Part shown: positions 1 to 13,000 of the stretch, piece by piece
Layout of the letters: each line of letters opens with the position of its first letter
Position numbering within the stretch: position 1 is the first letter of the stretch
From: Albula goreensis
Lineage: Eukaryota; Chordata; Actinopteri; Albuliformes; Albulidae
Direction: 5' to 3'
Length of the DNA stretch: 64,000 nt
Assembly: GCA_022829145.1 (NCBI GenBank)
Contig: CM040745.1
Span: 30,463,406 to 30,527,405 of the forward strand
Notes under the pieces: generated by a model
What the model was told of the DNA's origin: nothing
Seen by the model: the letters and a program-made list of their open reading frames with translations, nothing else
Database searches by the model: none
Position numbers and translations under genes: made by a program

Positions 1-514
1 GACATATACACACGGCTCTACTCAACAGACAGCACCCTGTACACATACTGGAACTGTACCCTCACCTTGCTTAGGTTAACTCCTCTCACCTGTCACAACC
101 TTTATATATGCTACCGTTATACTGTGTCCTGTACTTGACACTGCCATACAGTAAGACTATCCTGCAAATAATGATGGTTACACAACAGAGAAATCAACAG
201 AATAAGAGTATGATGGCATTTGAGACACGAAAAGGAAAAAGGGAGAACGTCACACAAAGGCTGTAGTGTTCTGCGGTTGTAATAGTGATATTAACTCACA
301 AAGATCATCCTCTCCTCAGTGAGGAAGCAGATCTGTCGTGTTTAACGAGCAGGAAATGTTATTTTGATGAAGTGCAACAAGCTCTCCTAACGGTGCCTTG
401 ATTAGCTGGAAGAAACATGGACTAGAGTTCTAGAGGAGGAATTTGTCCAGACCATTCACCTCAAGAGAACAGACTTCTGGATCCTCCATTACCACAGGAC
501 ACACACGCTCATAG

Positions 515-695
515 CCTAGAACGATGGTCTGCAATCCTGCCCAAGGAGTGCTGCAGGGTGTGCTGCTCTTTCGTCATTCAGCACTAAATTGATCAATTAT
601 AGCAGTTGGTTACACAGTTGCAAACTCATTTGCCCAGTTTTTTTTTGGGGGGGTCTGAACAAAGAACCAGGACTGAGAACCACTGATCTACAATG
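515..695. repeat. Fish interspersed repeat (CCTGGTCCTGG-type element), degenerate
   Basis: Runs from CAATCCTGCCCAAGGAG to CCAGGACTGAGAACCACTGA, with an internal TCAGCACTAAATTGATCAAT. The two ends are inverted relative to each other. The layout matches a short non-coding repeat I recognise from many teleost genomes. Related, more decayed copies appear at about 4830-4940 and 28595-28680. Confidence 0.5.
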
Positions 696-1834
696 TATGA
701 GCTAGAATCAGCCAAGCAGCCACCATAAAAAATAAATGAGCAGACATAAAAACAAATATTAGATAAACCTGCATGCTTGTGAAATGTGATCTTAGCAGAG
801 TTGCTGCAGTCTGTGATGATCGTATCTACAAAACAATCGGTTCATAGGTAGCAAGTCATTACCTAAGTTAGTAAGCTAGCAGAATTTTATTTTGTGGAGA
901 CTTGGAGACAGATATGCCTGGGACTCAAGTACTTGGTCTGATCAAAGCAGAGGTTTGGCTACATTTAGAAAAGAGGAACACTTGGGAGACATTTGGGAAT
1001 ACTAAATAAAAAATAATAATCGTGGTGTCAGTCATGCATTTCCGGAGCTTTGTTGGATCATTGGGTGGGCCAACAATCTCCACCTACCCAATCTCAAAAG
1101 GAGCAGCAGCTTTTAAGAACTGTCCAAACAGACAGAATATTTGCTGACGCAAGGCCATGGGCTGCACTGATCTAGCTCCTACCATGCCATCATGATTATC
1201 GTCATGTTTACAGAGCAAGAATGGATGCAGTGCGCAATACTTCTTCAATGTGAACAAACTGTTTTGTTGCTTTTGTAGCATTCGCCATGTAAACACTGCT
1301 AATGCTGACTGACATGTCAGTTTCTGGGATGTGTGGAACTGATACCTTCTGTGGTTCAAAATCTGTATCAATCTGTGAACTGAATCCACCTAAATGGATC
1401 TGAGAGAATATCTCGTGGGCACTATACACCTGAAATTGCAGGTATGATCTAGATGGAAAATAACTCATCCACAGTTTTTAAAGTGAACCAGAAGGATTCA
1501 GGCAAGAAAGCAAGTTACCATTGAAAACTGACATAATCAGTCAGTTCCCCTCTCTGCACATTATGTGTAATCAGAAACAGACAGGAAATGCCATTTTGCC
1601 AATCTTCCTGGGAAATGGTAGCCAAGGCACAGACTGCAAGCAGAAAACCTTAACAGATAAACTGAATAAATGGAGGGATTGCTGTATGGGAGCAAGCCCA
1701 CCTGGCCCTCACTTCCTCTGCAGGTTGTTCACTTCTCCTGATGAGAACAAACAGCTCTCAGCGAGATCTGCACTGCATTAGGCAGGAGCGTGCCTTAGCT
1801 GGTACTGCCAGTGTTCACTAGAGAAGCATCAGCA

Positions 1835-2185
1835 TGCTGGCTTGCACGACTTGTTTTCAACTTTCCCGTGCATGCTCACAACACACTCCTTGCATCCCTT
1901 CACTGGCTACCTGTTTAGTTTGCATAAAAAAGTTCAAAACCTTGGTGCTAACCTACAGAGCAGCAAGTGGAACAGTACCTCCAATCAGTTTTCAAACCCT
2001 ACACGCCAATCAGTCTCTCTGATCTGCTGATACAAAACAGCTCACCGCCCCTTCCCAGAGTACTCACATGTCCCTGTCTTGATGTCTCTCTGCACTGGGA
2101 GGCACTCCCCAATGATGAAAGGATAGCTAAATTGTTGATGCCTTTTGATGCAGGCTGGACACTTACCTCCTCAGAGGTCTGATGA
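1835..2185 (+). mobile_element. Non-LTR retrotransposon ORF2 C-terminal fragment, decayed
   Basis: Two plus-strand frames together give the C-terminal part of a LINE reverse-transcriptase ORF: FKTLVLTYRAASGTVPP in one frame, then FKPYTPISLSDLL in the next. A frameshift separates them near 1980. This order (FKTLxLxYRAxxGxxPxYL, then YTPxRxLRS) is typical of L2/Rex-like fish elements. The catalytic RT core is absent, so it is a 5'-truncated dead copy. Confidence 0.6.
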
Positions 2186-4829
2186 CTGTGGTTTTGAGTT
2201 TTTGGTATGTTTTATTGAGTATACTAATGGTATGAATGGGTGGTGTTTTAACTTGGGACTAGCATAACAAATTTGCACTGCTGCTTAGTGATGCTGCTTA
2301 AGCACTTCCTGGTCTAGAAATGTGGTTAGCTAAGGTCTGACACTATTACTCATAATCAGGTGGATGCACTTATGTTCTGCATTGTAAATCTCGCTGAATA
2401 AGAATGTTGCTTAATGAATGCAATGTAATGCGATGCCGCATCACATGATCACGTAAACATGACTGCTGACCATGCTAAATGCGCATGTGCTAAATACATG
2501 ACTGTGCTAAAAGTTTGTGCAGTAAACAAAGGGTGGTGCATGATTTCAAAACTATAGCTGTTTTTTTTTTGCATATTTAGACTAAGTTACAAACAAATCC
2601 AACAGTAAAACACACTAAGCCCATTCATTGTATTCAGTTCATTTGACTGCAATAGAAAACAATTTGATACTCATGTCCCTTTGTTTAAAATGCACATAGG
2701 CTACAGTCAAACGCATTGTGTGTCGAACTGTGCGTTGCACCCCCTTCTGGTAATAAAAAGCTACGTCACAAGGAAGTGATGAAACCATCCAGTCACAGCC
2801 TATTATAAAGACCTATATAAATATGCAATTACTGCATGAAACACAACAACCCAACCCTCAGCCTTCACTGCCAGCCAATAAGATTTCTCATAACGAGATT
2901 CCTCTGTTCTAAACTAGATGATGAGATTTATTACGACGGGCATGTAGTTTTTCCACTTGACCAACCATAAAGCCATGGAATGAATCTATGCATGTCAAGA
3001 TTTTCATGTCATAACAACATAATTCGAAAATCCACTGTCTGGTGTTGAAATGTAAAAGTATGTCTGGTGTTGTTTAGAGTGGCTGTGTCACTGCTTTCGC
3101 CAGGGTGAGCGAGCACAGCCAGAACCCAAAGAATGAAGCGTGGAAAAAAAACAGCAGTTAAATTCAAAAATAGGGCCTGCAGATAAATAAACTGGAGCCA
3201 ATCAAGAAAGAAAATGGGGTTCAAACATTTCTCTTTTGCAGAATATACAGTGCTCAAATAACCCAGGATGGATGCCAGATTAAATAGGGACATAAATCAT
3301 TTGATTTCTGTGTTTTACCTCCCCTTTTTCTAAAGTCCTCCAGTCACCAGGCTGTTTACCCAAAGTTTCCACATGGGCCTGTTTAAACCACAGCATTATT
3401 ATAATTTCTGTGTAAAACACGCAGGCAACTTGAGAATGGGGATCGAGAAACAAGTCAATAATCAGATTCAGAAAATGAAATGGGAAAAAGTGGCTGTAAT
3501 TTGGAGGGGTTCGTCTTTGTTCCATAACGCAGTAATGAGGAGCATTCCACACAATGATTCATTGTGCTGTGAAGCTTCGCTTCTGCAACCCCAGATGGTA
3601 ATGGTGGATTCCAGTCTCCGTCCCCAGGAGAAGCCTGGTCCTGGTTTTACAGTTCACCTCCGCAACCCTGCTATTGCATCTCTTTTTCCATCGTACGATG
3701 AAGAACGAAAATCAGGAACCTTTGCTGTTTCGGTTATTGAGAATGGTGAAGATGAGGAGGTGGGCGGCGTCAAAGGTAGCCATTACTTCAAATGCTGAAA
3801 GAAAGCCACTATGATGATGCCACAATGAAACCATACAGGAAATGTGGACAGTTGTTGTTGGCAAAAGAATAGACAGATATTTAACCTTTTCAACCATAGG
3901 TTATAGAAAATAATCATGGTACTTAATGACCAAGTTAGTCAGCACACCAAACATTCCTGTCTGTTTTATTAAACTTCAACCGTTACTTCTTTACAAGAGT
4001 TTGAATTAGCCTAAATAAATTAGCAGAGATTGTTGCATGGATAGTCTATAGGCTTCATTCCACAATAAAGTGTGTCGCTGATTTAAAATGAGATGTCACC
4101 TTGTACAGATGAACCTAGCTCATAGATCTGGTGGACATCTGAATCATATACTAAATAGAAATTTTATCTATTTAATATATTATCCATTTATCATAATCCA
4201 TTATAATATCTAGCAAGCAGCATTTAGAAGTGCATAGACTGACAGTGTTTGCTAGCTTTCATTTATATGTTTTTACAATGACAGTTTATCTGGATTTTAA
4301 TTTATTTTACAACCTGTTAGACATTTGTTTGTCATTATGCCTTGTACAACAATCTAATAAACACAATTTTATAAGACTATTAGCAGCTTTCAACACAAGA
4401 GAATGTAAGTGTTGGAAGATTTGCTCTCACATTTCATGCAATGGGCACAAAATATGCACAACATTTTTGCTTCATATATACAACTTATTAAAATGAGCTA
4501 GCACCCATCAAGATTTGCTGCATTTCTCATGTCTGCAACCAGTGGTCTACAATACCACTACCTCCCACCCAACAGTTCATGTTGGGTTTTCTCTGTACTT
4601 ATTCAAGCACAGGAACTAAACTTACCTGTGAAAATTAAGCACAATTCTCCTCAGTTAGCAATGAAAACATCAACAAAACGTGGGTTCTCATGTCTGACCT
4701 ACATACAGTATAGTGCAGTACAATAGAAGAGAAAATGTCCTTAGTGCACTTAAAAACTAAGAATCTTGCCCACTTAACTAAACATGCTGAGGATCTCATT
4801 TCTGTGACTAAACCTCCTCATGAGCTCCA

Positions 4830-4940
4830 CCAGAAACTGCACCAGCAGAGGCTCTGAGCACCCAAACTAATCACAAAGAGGACCAGGCCCTGCATTTCTA
4901 AGGCGTTGCAGAGTAGGACCACTGATCTAGGATCAGTTTG
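4830..4940. repeat. Degenerate interspersed repeat with GATCTAGGATCAG end
   Basis: Contains ACTGATCTAGGATCAG, itself nearly palindromic, after a GGACC-rich stretch. It is similar in style to the element near 600. Assigned by pattern only. Confidence 0.35.
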
Positions 4941-6749
4941 GCTGTTAAGTTCATAATGCATACGTTCATATACAGATAATGGCAGTCTGATTCTTGATCT
5001 GCACATAAGTAATAAGCTAATAAATACAGGCCCTGAGCTCTGTCACAACACCTCAGAAGGCCTGAGTTTTCTGTCTACACTACAAATTCTGAAGCTTCAT
5101 ACAATGCAGCGACAGATGACTACCTTCACAACGAGGATATATGCATGCAAATTAAACCATATTTCTAAGTATATTAAATGACAGAAAAGGAAAAAAAAAC
5201 ATGCCAGGTCCAGGAAACTGGATGAAGTGGGTTTCCCCACAATATACATCTCTGATGCAACTGTGTGTTTAAAGAGAGGTGCTCAAACATGACCACACGC
5301 ATACAGGAGTGCAGTATTTCCTGTTCATCTCTGATAAGGCCACAGTGGGGACTGAAAGAAACAGATCTGCCAGCAAACTTATGGAAATACCTGTCACAGC
5401 TACAATACAGTGGAAACAAACAGCTGCAGCCTTTGAAGCTGTTTCTTATGACAGAACACATATTAGCAGAGCCAGTGTCGGAGAAAGGGGCGAAAGACCA
5501 CAAAGCAAACTGCTCTTGTTGTGCACTCCCGGTGAACTCCCGGTGCGCGAAACAGATGTAATTATATGAACGCCTTGGTCACTCAGTCACATTCTTTGGC
5601 TTCAGGTTAGCTTTCATCAACCTGGTCCTGTGGTGGTACTGTTTTGGTCATCGCCCTAGAACACCAGTTTTAGTTGCAAGTAGATTCTGGGGTAAAAGCC
5701 TCTGAGAGTTTAGATTTTCACATTGTTGAAGGACTGGAAACATCTATTTTGGCTTCTGTGCAGGCTATTTTTGGTAACCGGATTCTAAACTCCCATCTCT
5801 ACACGGTGTTCATTCCCAGCTAAATGAGCAAGGCTCTCATTTAGGTTTCTTAAGACTCTTGTTCGTGCTCCTGTGCTTTATAGCCCTGTGTGACCTTTCC
5901 AAAATAGCGCTGCTTTCAAATATCACCAAATCTTCACAAATTTCTAACTGCAGGATAAATTATACTAAAATAAATTGACTATAATCATCACGGCAGTTAT
6001 GCTCTACAATAAGTGTTTTGTTTACCAAAAGTATGTAGAGACCATTATGCTTGCTACATTTGTCTGCACCTACACTGCACTTGGAAACATCCTACAGAAC
6101 ATCTGGAGAAAGAGAGAAAGACATGTTTACCAAAGCTGGTAAACAAATAAAGCAGGACATCTTTATTTCAGTTGTCTTTCCCCAAGACTGTCATTGATTA
6201 ATTTCACCAAAAGCTAAGGATCTTGATGTGCAACCATCATATTACGTAATTCATTCATTAATTTGTTTCTGTTTTTCCCTTTTTTCCCCACCCAAGCTCA
6301 GCTGAGCTGTTGAGCCTCATTCAGAAACCTGATCTTGCTTGCCATAGGAAGAGGCAGTCATGACCCACGACTCCTCTAAGTCACGTGATGATGAGTGCTC
6401 ACTTTCCACACAGCAGATACACCACCAATCACACACTGCCCATGTTGCCAGCGGATGACAAAAACAGCAAACACTTCATTTGTGAAACTAATGGTGCCTA
6501 GATGACCACAAGTGGCCGCTAGAGAGTGATGAGACTATAAACTTTACAGGCTTATCTTGTAAAAGCATTCCATTTGAAAAGTATTCCGTTCCACTAGATA
6601 CTGCACTTTGAGGTCTGACTCATCTTTTTTCAGGTCAAGCATTCTGGCCCGCAGAGGTCATAGCAGAGTAAGTGGTTCTCTAAGAAAGCAATATCTGCAT
6701 TAACAGTCACGGTAATGAGGATAGTTTTGACTATGCATATTTCATATTT

Positions 6750-6824
6750 TTACAACAAGTCTGTTACAGTGGCGCCTGCTTTGGATTTGAAATGTACCTG
6801 TAGGAAACTTAGAGGAGTACTAGA
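6750..6824 (-). CDS. Possible GDAP2 terminal coding exon (weak)
   Basis: About 107 bases after the exon 12 donor there is a good acceptor (TTGTCTTCACAG|TCTAGT) in the right phase. It opens 24 codons ending in TDLL and a TAA at 6752-6750. Such a short intron is usual in fish. However, the peptide does not resemble the vertebrate GDAP2 tail (NGPYY...PPSPDL), so it may be spurious. A TTTATT (AATAAA on the minus strand) at 6162-6167 could be the matching poly(A) signal. The true last exon may instead lie further left. Confidence 0.3.
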   Translation of the reverse strand, partial: SSTPLSFLQVHFKSKAGATVTDLL

Positions 6825-6931
6825 CTGTGAAGACAATGCAGTAACACCATTTGTGGTATTGCTAGCGTGGGGTGATGAGGGTATGGGTTCTTCTCAGATC
6901 CGGTGAGGGACACACCTTACAGCACACTTAC

Positions 6932-7075
6932 CCTGGCGTCATATTCCAGGACAAAAGGGGGGATGTCAATCTGTTCAGGAACAATGCAGGTAAAGAGCTG
7001 CTGGAGGGTCTCAACATGATGGACCTTTTCCTTCAAACCAGAGACACTAAAGGTAGTGAAGAACCAGGTGGACAC
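6932..7075 (-). CDS. gdap2: GDAP2 coding exon 12, end of CRAL-TRIO
   Basis: Acceptor TTGCTCAG|GTGTCC, donor GCCAGG|GTAAGT. Encodes VSTWFFTTFSVSGLKEKVHH then PEQIDIPPFVLEYDAR. In human GDAP2 about 15 more residues follow this point. If the donor is not used, the frame adds only VSVL before a stop codon, so intron retention would give a near-full-length protein with a different tail. Confidence 0.92.
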
Positions 7076-10000
7076 CTGAGCAAGGGGAGGAAACAGGGAT
7101 GGGGTTAAACATGACTGACAGCAGACTTAGTGAAGAGGGCTGGGTTAAACGTGGCACTTTTCAATGGCTGGAAGTGGTTCTCTGTGGATTATGAAGGCAA
7201 TGGGAGATTACATAGTACATAATAAGATTTTATATGAGCTAAGTGAGATCTGAAGAATTGTTTACCTTGGAGCGGAATGTGGGATGAACAAAGTAGAAGG
7301 CCCTCAGGTTCTTCTTAAACCTACGGACACAACAGAAGAAATAAATAATATTTACAAAGTGAGTCACACAGCTGCTTCATCTAAGAGCTTATTTTAAAAT
7401 AATAAAAACAAGCACTTGTTAAACCATTTTCATACATTTGTCTCTCTCTGAGGTCAAGTACAGAAACTCAAGCAAATATCTGTGGATCCCCAATTCCCCA
7501 AGACTCAGAGAGACTCTTGTAGAGCACATGGGAGGCTCAAAGGCATAAGCAGAGAGCAGTCTCAGACACTTCAGTAGACAACACAGGGAAGGCTCACAAA
7601 CTCTCCAGTAAATATCACAGGAGAGACTAAGGCATACATCTCACTCTGCCTGTGAAAGACAGAGGGGACTGAAAGCAGTGCACCACAGTATTTCAGAGGG
7701 AGGCAACTGAGGGGCTGCTGGCTCAAACCCCTGGTGGGGTACAATCATTGCAAAGTATCTAATCCCATTGCTCCAGTGAAGTATCCAGCTGCATAATGGA
7801 TAATTCATTTAAAAACTAATAATTTTCCGCCCTAAATAAGGGCACTGGTAAGCAAATACCTTATATAAATGATAAAATCCAGCCAAATAAATTCAGTACC
7901 AACCATATAGGATCTGTCCGGGATAAAAACAAGTCTGCCCACAAGGAAGATACAAACACAATGCAAATCAATGACTGAGGTGGCACGGAGCATGGCGTGC
8001 TGGTTGCCAAGTCGGCAGGGTTGCAAAAATGACAATAGGAGTTAGGTGTGGATTTGTTTGGGCGTTCTTTAAAATGCAGTTGTTTGAGAGTGCCACTCAG
8101 AGTTTTCGGACACACTAATAGATGCCTGGGCATCCTTCTCAATGGCAAAATGAGCACTGGCCTCCAATGTGTTTGCCACATAGACGAGCAGCCAATGGGA
8201 GCTAACACGGGAGCCCTACAATTCTGTAAGCTTGGTGCTGCTCCAAACCCATTGGCCCTTATTTCCTTGGCTCAGAGAGCTGAGAGTCCAGCTCTATTGG
8301 CCAGTTACACATTAATCTTGTGTTTCTAATGGGACATGTTATTGGTCAGATTTCAGGTCAGACTAGAGAGACCGTGGCAGAGGCTCAAGCTAAGCCGTGT
8401 CACTATGCCTATTCTTATTTTTCTTTTCAACATATTAGTCTTTTGACAGCTGTCTGGCAAGACAGACAAACTGATGTTTTTCTTGGTTGTAATGCTCCTC
8501 GTTGGACTGTGAGAAGGGGAATACCACCATAAAAATACAGGACTGTACCTGCTTGGTGCTCAAATCTTTCAAACCCATCCATGGATCAACTGTCTAGGAC
8601 AGGGTGGTAAGAGGTGATCAATGAAGTGCTTGAGTGTTTCATTTTGTGGATGTGAAATGAAAATATCACCTGTTATTCTAGGTCTAATCAGGCTATTTGT
8701 GTAAGAGATTCCAAAACAAGCTCAATTCTCCTCTTCCAGGACTTCGGATACAAACCAAACATTAATAAAACTTCACTGTCTCTAATTTATGTCCTGCCAA
8801 TGTTGCTAAATCAACAAAAAAATAATTTCCAAAGCTTAGCCATCTCTGTGGAAGTCAACTCAATTTTTCCATAACTATACAGGACATAAAACAATGCTTT
8901 CGTTTCTACAGGGTAAATATCCTCTTTACATTACCTTTATGTGTGTACATGCGGGCGTGGGCATGTTCTGCTGTGCAAGAGTGAACATATCTGCACAAGG
9001 ATCAGTGTTTGTTTGGGTGCTTGTACATGTGCGTCTGCCATTACTTGCTGAATGGATGTATGCACTCACGTGTGTGTAATTAGTGGCTGAAGTGGGTGCA
9101 TGCATGTGTGTGTACACACAATTAGTGGCATAAAGAAAGTGTGTATCCTGCTCTCCCCTCATACCATCACAAACTACTATCCAGCCAGCCCCTGAGGCAA
9201 GACATGTAATCCGGTCCCAGACAATGAAAAAACCCAGCTGAACACAAAATATAAACGAGCCAAAGTAATAAGGATGATTCATCCCTCAGAGGAACCCTGC
9301 GGTCCGTTTACAGTGCTGGAGATGGAGTTAAAGTGCTGAGAGAGAAAAGTCCCTGCACAGCAGACAAAGGGACAGTCCAAGAAATATACCTTATTTACCT
9401 CAACTACTGCCAGCATGTCAGCCACTTTATTGGGTAAAAACTCATAAAATGGATGCACCTTCCTGGACAGGGAATCCAGGGCCACATGCTGATATGAGGA
9501 TGAGGCTTAACGATCCCCTGAGGTGATGTCTGGTGCTCTTCATCATTAACCAAAGTCAATTATAAAAACACCTTTCCCTCCACACCACCTCAATCTGATT
9601 GGTTGAAATCACACTGTGACCTCACAATTGGCCACAGCAGCTCTCCCCCACCCACCACCACCACCTTTTAACTTACTTAGAGTCCACAATGTCATAGACC
9701 TTCTTGAGGAAGTCAGAATCCAGGTGGTTGTGCTCCCCGGTCAGTGTGTGGAAATACACCATCACATACTCCTTCACTGCGATGTGATCCATGACATGGA
9801 TGAAGTACAGGAGTGCCTGTGGGAGACACAAATCACACGGCTACTCAGACAGGGATGGGATTTTAATTTTTCTTCCATAAAGAGCACTGAGACGATAACC
9901 ACACAGCACAGCAGGTGAACTGCACAGTGTAAACAAGTGGCGGCAGGCGGATGGAGAAAGCTTTGGAGGAGAATGTATCCATAAGTGCACACTCTCAAAG

Positions 10001-13000
10001 TGACTGACAACAATGGTGTTAGGGTACGGATCTTTGAATATAATTAGGCACCCAGAATGGCTCAAAAATCAAAAACTGGTATACAAATACACTTTAAAAA
10101 GCTGTATCACACAACCTGTACTTAAGAAACATGGTAAAATGATCAGTTTTAACATACAATTTACAAAATGCAACAAACATTGCAAACGCAGTTATTTTGC
10201 ATAATATGGAACGTTCTATAATGAGTGTGGCCCTTCACGAAAGATATTCCTTTGGAAAAAAATTCTACCAATTCTACATTCTACAAATGCTACTAGTTCT
10301 AAACACTGATAGCTTGAGAATCTGCTGTATTGTTCAGTCTAATTGGTCCTCAATTCAAGTAAATATTGCTTTATGCTGAACTGCAACTTGAACTGTGACT
10401 AATGGTGTTGGCCTGTCATAGATAACAAAGCTGTAAAATGTAAAATGCGGTGAATAATTAGGGCTGTGCATTTGTCACAGTAAATACTGAGAAAACAGGC
10501 CAGTCACAGCAAATCTTCATAAATATCACTGGAAAATGAGAAGAGTGGTTACAAAAACCCCTTAAAAACCATAGTAAAATCAATAAAAACCAAGTAAAAT
10601 AACTGCATATGGCAAAAAGACAAAATTCTAGGCATCGGTGCCAATAATTGCTGTGACAAAAGCAAAGCCTTAACAAAAATCTATCTGAAACAAACTGGCA
10701 AAAACACTGTATTACTTTAAAGGGATACTCCAACATTTCTATAGCTGAGCCCTTGCATGTACCTACCAAGAGCAGAGTACAGCAGTAACCTGACATTTAG
10801 AAGTCTCACAGTCTCAAGTTTAAAAGTTAAAAGGATGGAAATTACCTTGTTTACTACTGTAATAGCTAGCCAGCCATTAGCTCAGTGCTAGGGACTGGCT
10901 GGAAGCTCTTTTTTTTTGTTTGGAGCTAGGTTGTGCTCCCAGAAGTACCCCCATAAGACTTGTTTAATTTGGTAACTGCTAGCTGTAGTCTGGTGAATTG
11001 CTCAAAGGATTTCTCCAGAATGCACAAACAGAAATGAAAACTGGACCGGTGGATTTCTCAGTTCTTGGTCAGTAAAAGAAAGGGCTTAATTAGCAAAGCG
11101 TGAGCAGTGTCCCTTTAATGTTGCACAATGGCTACAGCTGTGAAGAACCTCTGAGGTTCAGAAAGACTTTATAAACATTGTTTAACTGTAACATTATACT
11201 GTACGGTGAATGATGTCAGAAAATGGCTCTGAAAAGAAGGCCGACTTTGCAAACCTTTGCCATTCTAATTTATTCTTTGCTTTGAAAAAAAAAAAAGGCT
11301 ATAAAAGTAGATTCTTCAGATCCCGCATGAATTGGTTTATGCAGACTCCATAATGAGGAGCAAGTAGAACACAGCGGGACTAATTACCTTACCTTTTCCA
11401 TATCTATTAGTGTCACTGGAATATTCCTCCCAACGAGGACCATGACCGTTCTCCCACAAATATCTACCCCTGTGGACACAAACAAAGAAACTGAGGCTCA
11501 GCCCACCCTGAGATGGAATGCTCTATGCCTGGACCAAGAGAAACACAGGACACCAGTGGGGGTTCAGCCCAGCAACACTGAGGCATCAGGATAAAAACAT
11601 ATACATTTTATTTCAACACTACTCACATCTGCTTTAGTAGGGTATACCTCAACTTGTTTGAACATATAAGGGTTGTTAAATTGCTTTGAAAAAATAATGA
11701 CAGTCTGAGATCAACAGTTCTACAGTCACATCTGAATTGAAAGTGTTTCAGGATAAACAAAAAAAAAAATTAAATATCTAACTGACGATTATGTTTGAAA
11801 GTTCTTCTGTAAACATCTGTCAAACAAAAAGCAAACCTGTTGTTTATTCAGAAAACTTGTTTGATGATGATGACAAACTCAAAATCGCCTCCCAATTGTA
11901 ATGAAAAGTATAGTAAGTTAAGTCATTTACTCAATGTTATAAATTACAAGCACAAAGTTACATGGCAAACATTTGCTTGGCCAAATGTAAACAACTGAGA
12001 ATTATTAAGATGTTCTCACACAACACAATTCACAATGAAAGCACTCTGAAGAATATGTTTACAGTGGGCCTCCAAGCACAAAAATACATCATCCAAGCAC
12101 AAAAATTAAATGAACTGCTCATAGAACATAACATATGAAAATGGTCTTTATATGTATGATGACAAAACTGCATTTTTGCCATTCAGAGTGACCTCACCAT
12201 GCTACAGCAAAAATAGTAGTTTCAACTGTTATTTTACTCATTGGGATACATATCCTGTAGGTAGACCACCAAATATAACATATTTAGATGAGACAGGAAA
12301 TAATAATGCACCAAAAAGCACATGGTTTTGTTGTCATTCAAAACACTAAGCTTTTTTTTTCCAATCACGCATCTCCTTACATGGAAAAGCCCAGCCCTCT
12401 CCCTTGTTTTCCCTAGCCAGAATACTACATTTTATGAGTGTATTAGAGAGACCTAACAGTGTAGTGTATCCTGAACTGAGCTGGTGAGTTTAGGTTATTG
12501 CACTTACGCATCTCAGACAAGTGCTGTCACGAGCTGACAGTTTGTTGAACTCTAGACATGCCTTTTCAATTTCTTCCTTCCCCAGAATTAACTATACACT
12601 GTTTTCCATCCAAAGCCCCAGCACTGCTCCTGCTTTTCTACATTAGTCTCACAGCAAAATAAACCCCTTTGACCTTATTAGTATGTATTTTTTTTGCATT
12701 TGGTCATGCTATGTGCTTAGAATACATTAAAGTGGGTTTTGTCAGTGATCTACAAAGTGTTTATTTAAACTTTATTAAGTGTAAAAAGCAGAAAATAATT
12801 AGAAGTAGTTCACTGAGCAGTCATATCTGAGTAAGTATTGACCCCCACTTGATTTATGACATATTAATTAATAGTTGTACATGGTTAAGAAGATGCTCAT
12901 TTCAGGGGTTTTATCTGGTAAATACGTCTCACAGTAACTGTACTATTGGATTAGTGTCTTAACTTGACAGTATAGCCCATACTGCCTTCCAGGTACTGTA

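Larger units (their letters stand above)
1..6749. other. Downstream flank of GDAP2, repeat-rich, no other gene seen
   Basis: Apart from the interspersed repeats listed separately and a possible GDAP2 3' UTR ending near 6162, no coding exon could be supported on either strand. Open frames of 60-140 codons here show no recognisable domain and no splice-linked homology. The true last exon of GDAP2 may be hidden here. Confidence 0.5.
7321..9676. other. GDAP2 intron between coding exons 10 and 11
   Basis: Intronic on the minus strand. Holds diverged short repeats near 7500-7660, a SINE at 7690-7810, and variable TG/CA-rich tracts at about 8935-9130 with two copies of AATTAGTGGC. No exon was recognised. 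Confidence 0.7.

Noticed and set aside
420-470. Minus-strand candidate for the GDAP2 last exon reading VNGLDKFLL then stop
   Set aside because: Acceptor is weak and similarity to the GDAP2 tail is limited to NG; likely chance.
3373-3798. 141-codon plus-strand frame
   Set aside because: No recognisable domain, no promoter or splice support; within AT-rich repeat-bearing DNA.
6870-6931. Minus-strand SEKNPYPHHPT just after GDAP2 exon 12, resembling the NGPYY tail
   Set aside because: It lies 25-60 bases after the donor, too close for an intron, and read-through meets a stop first.
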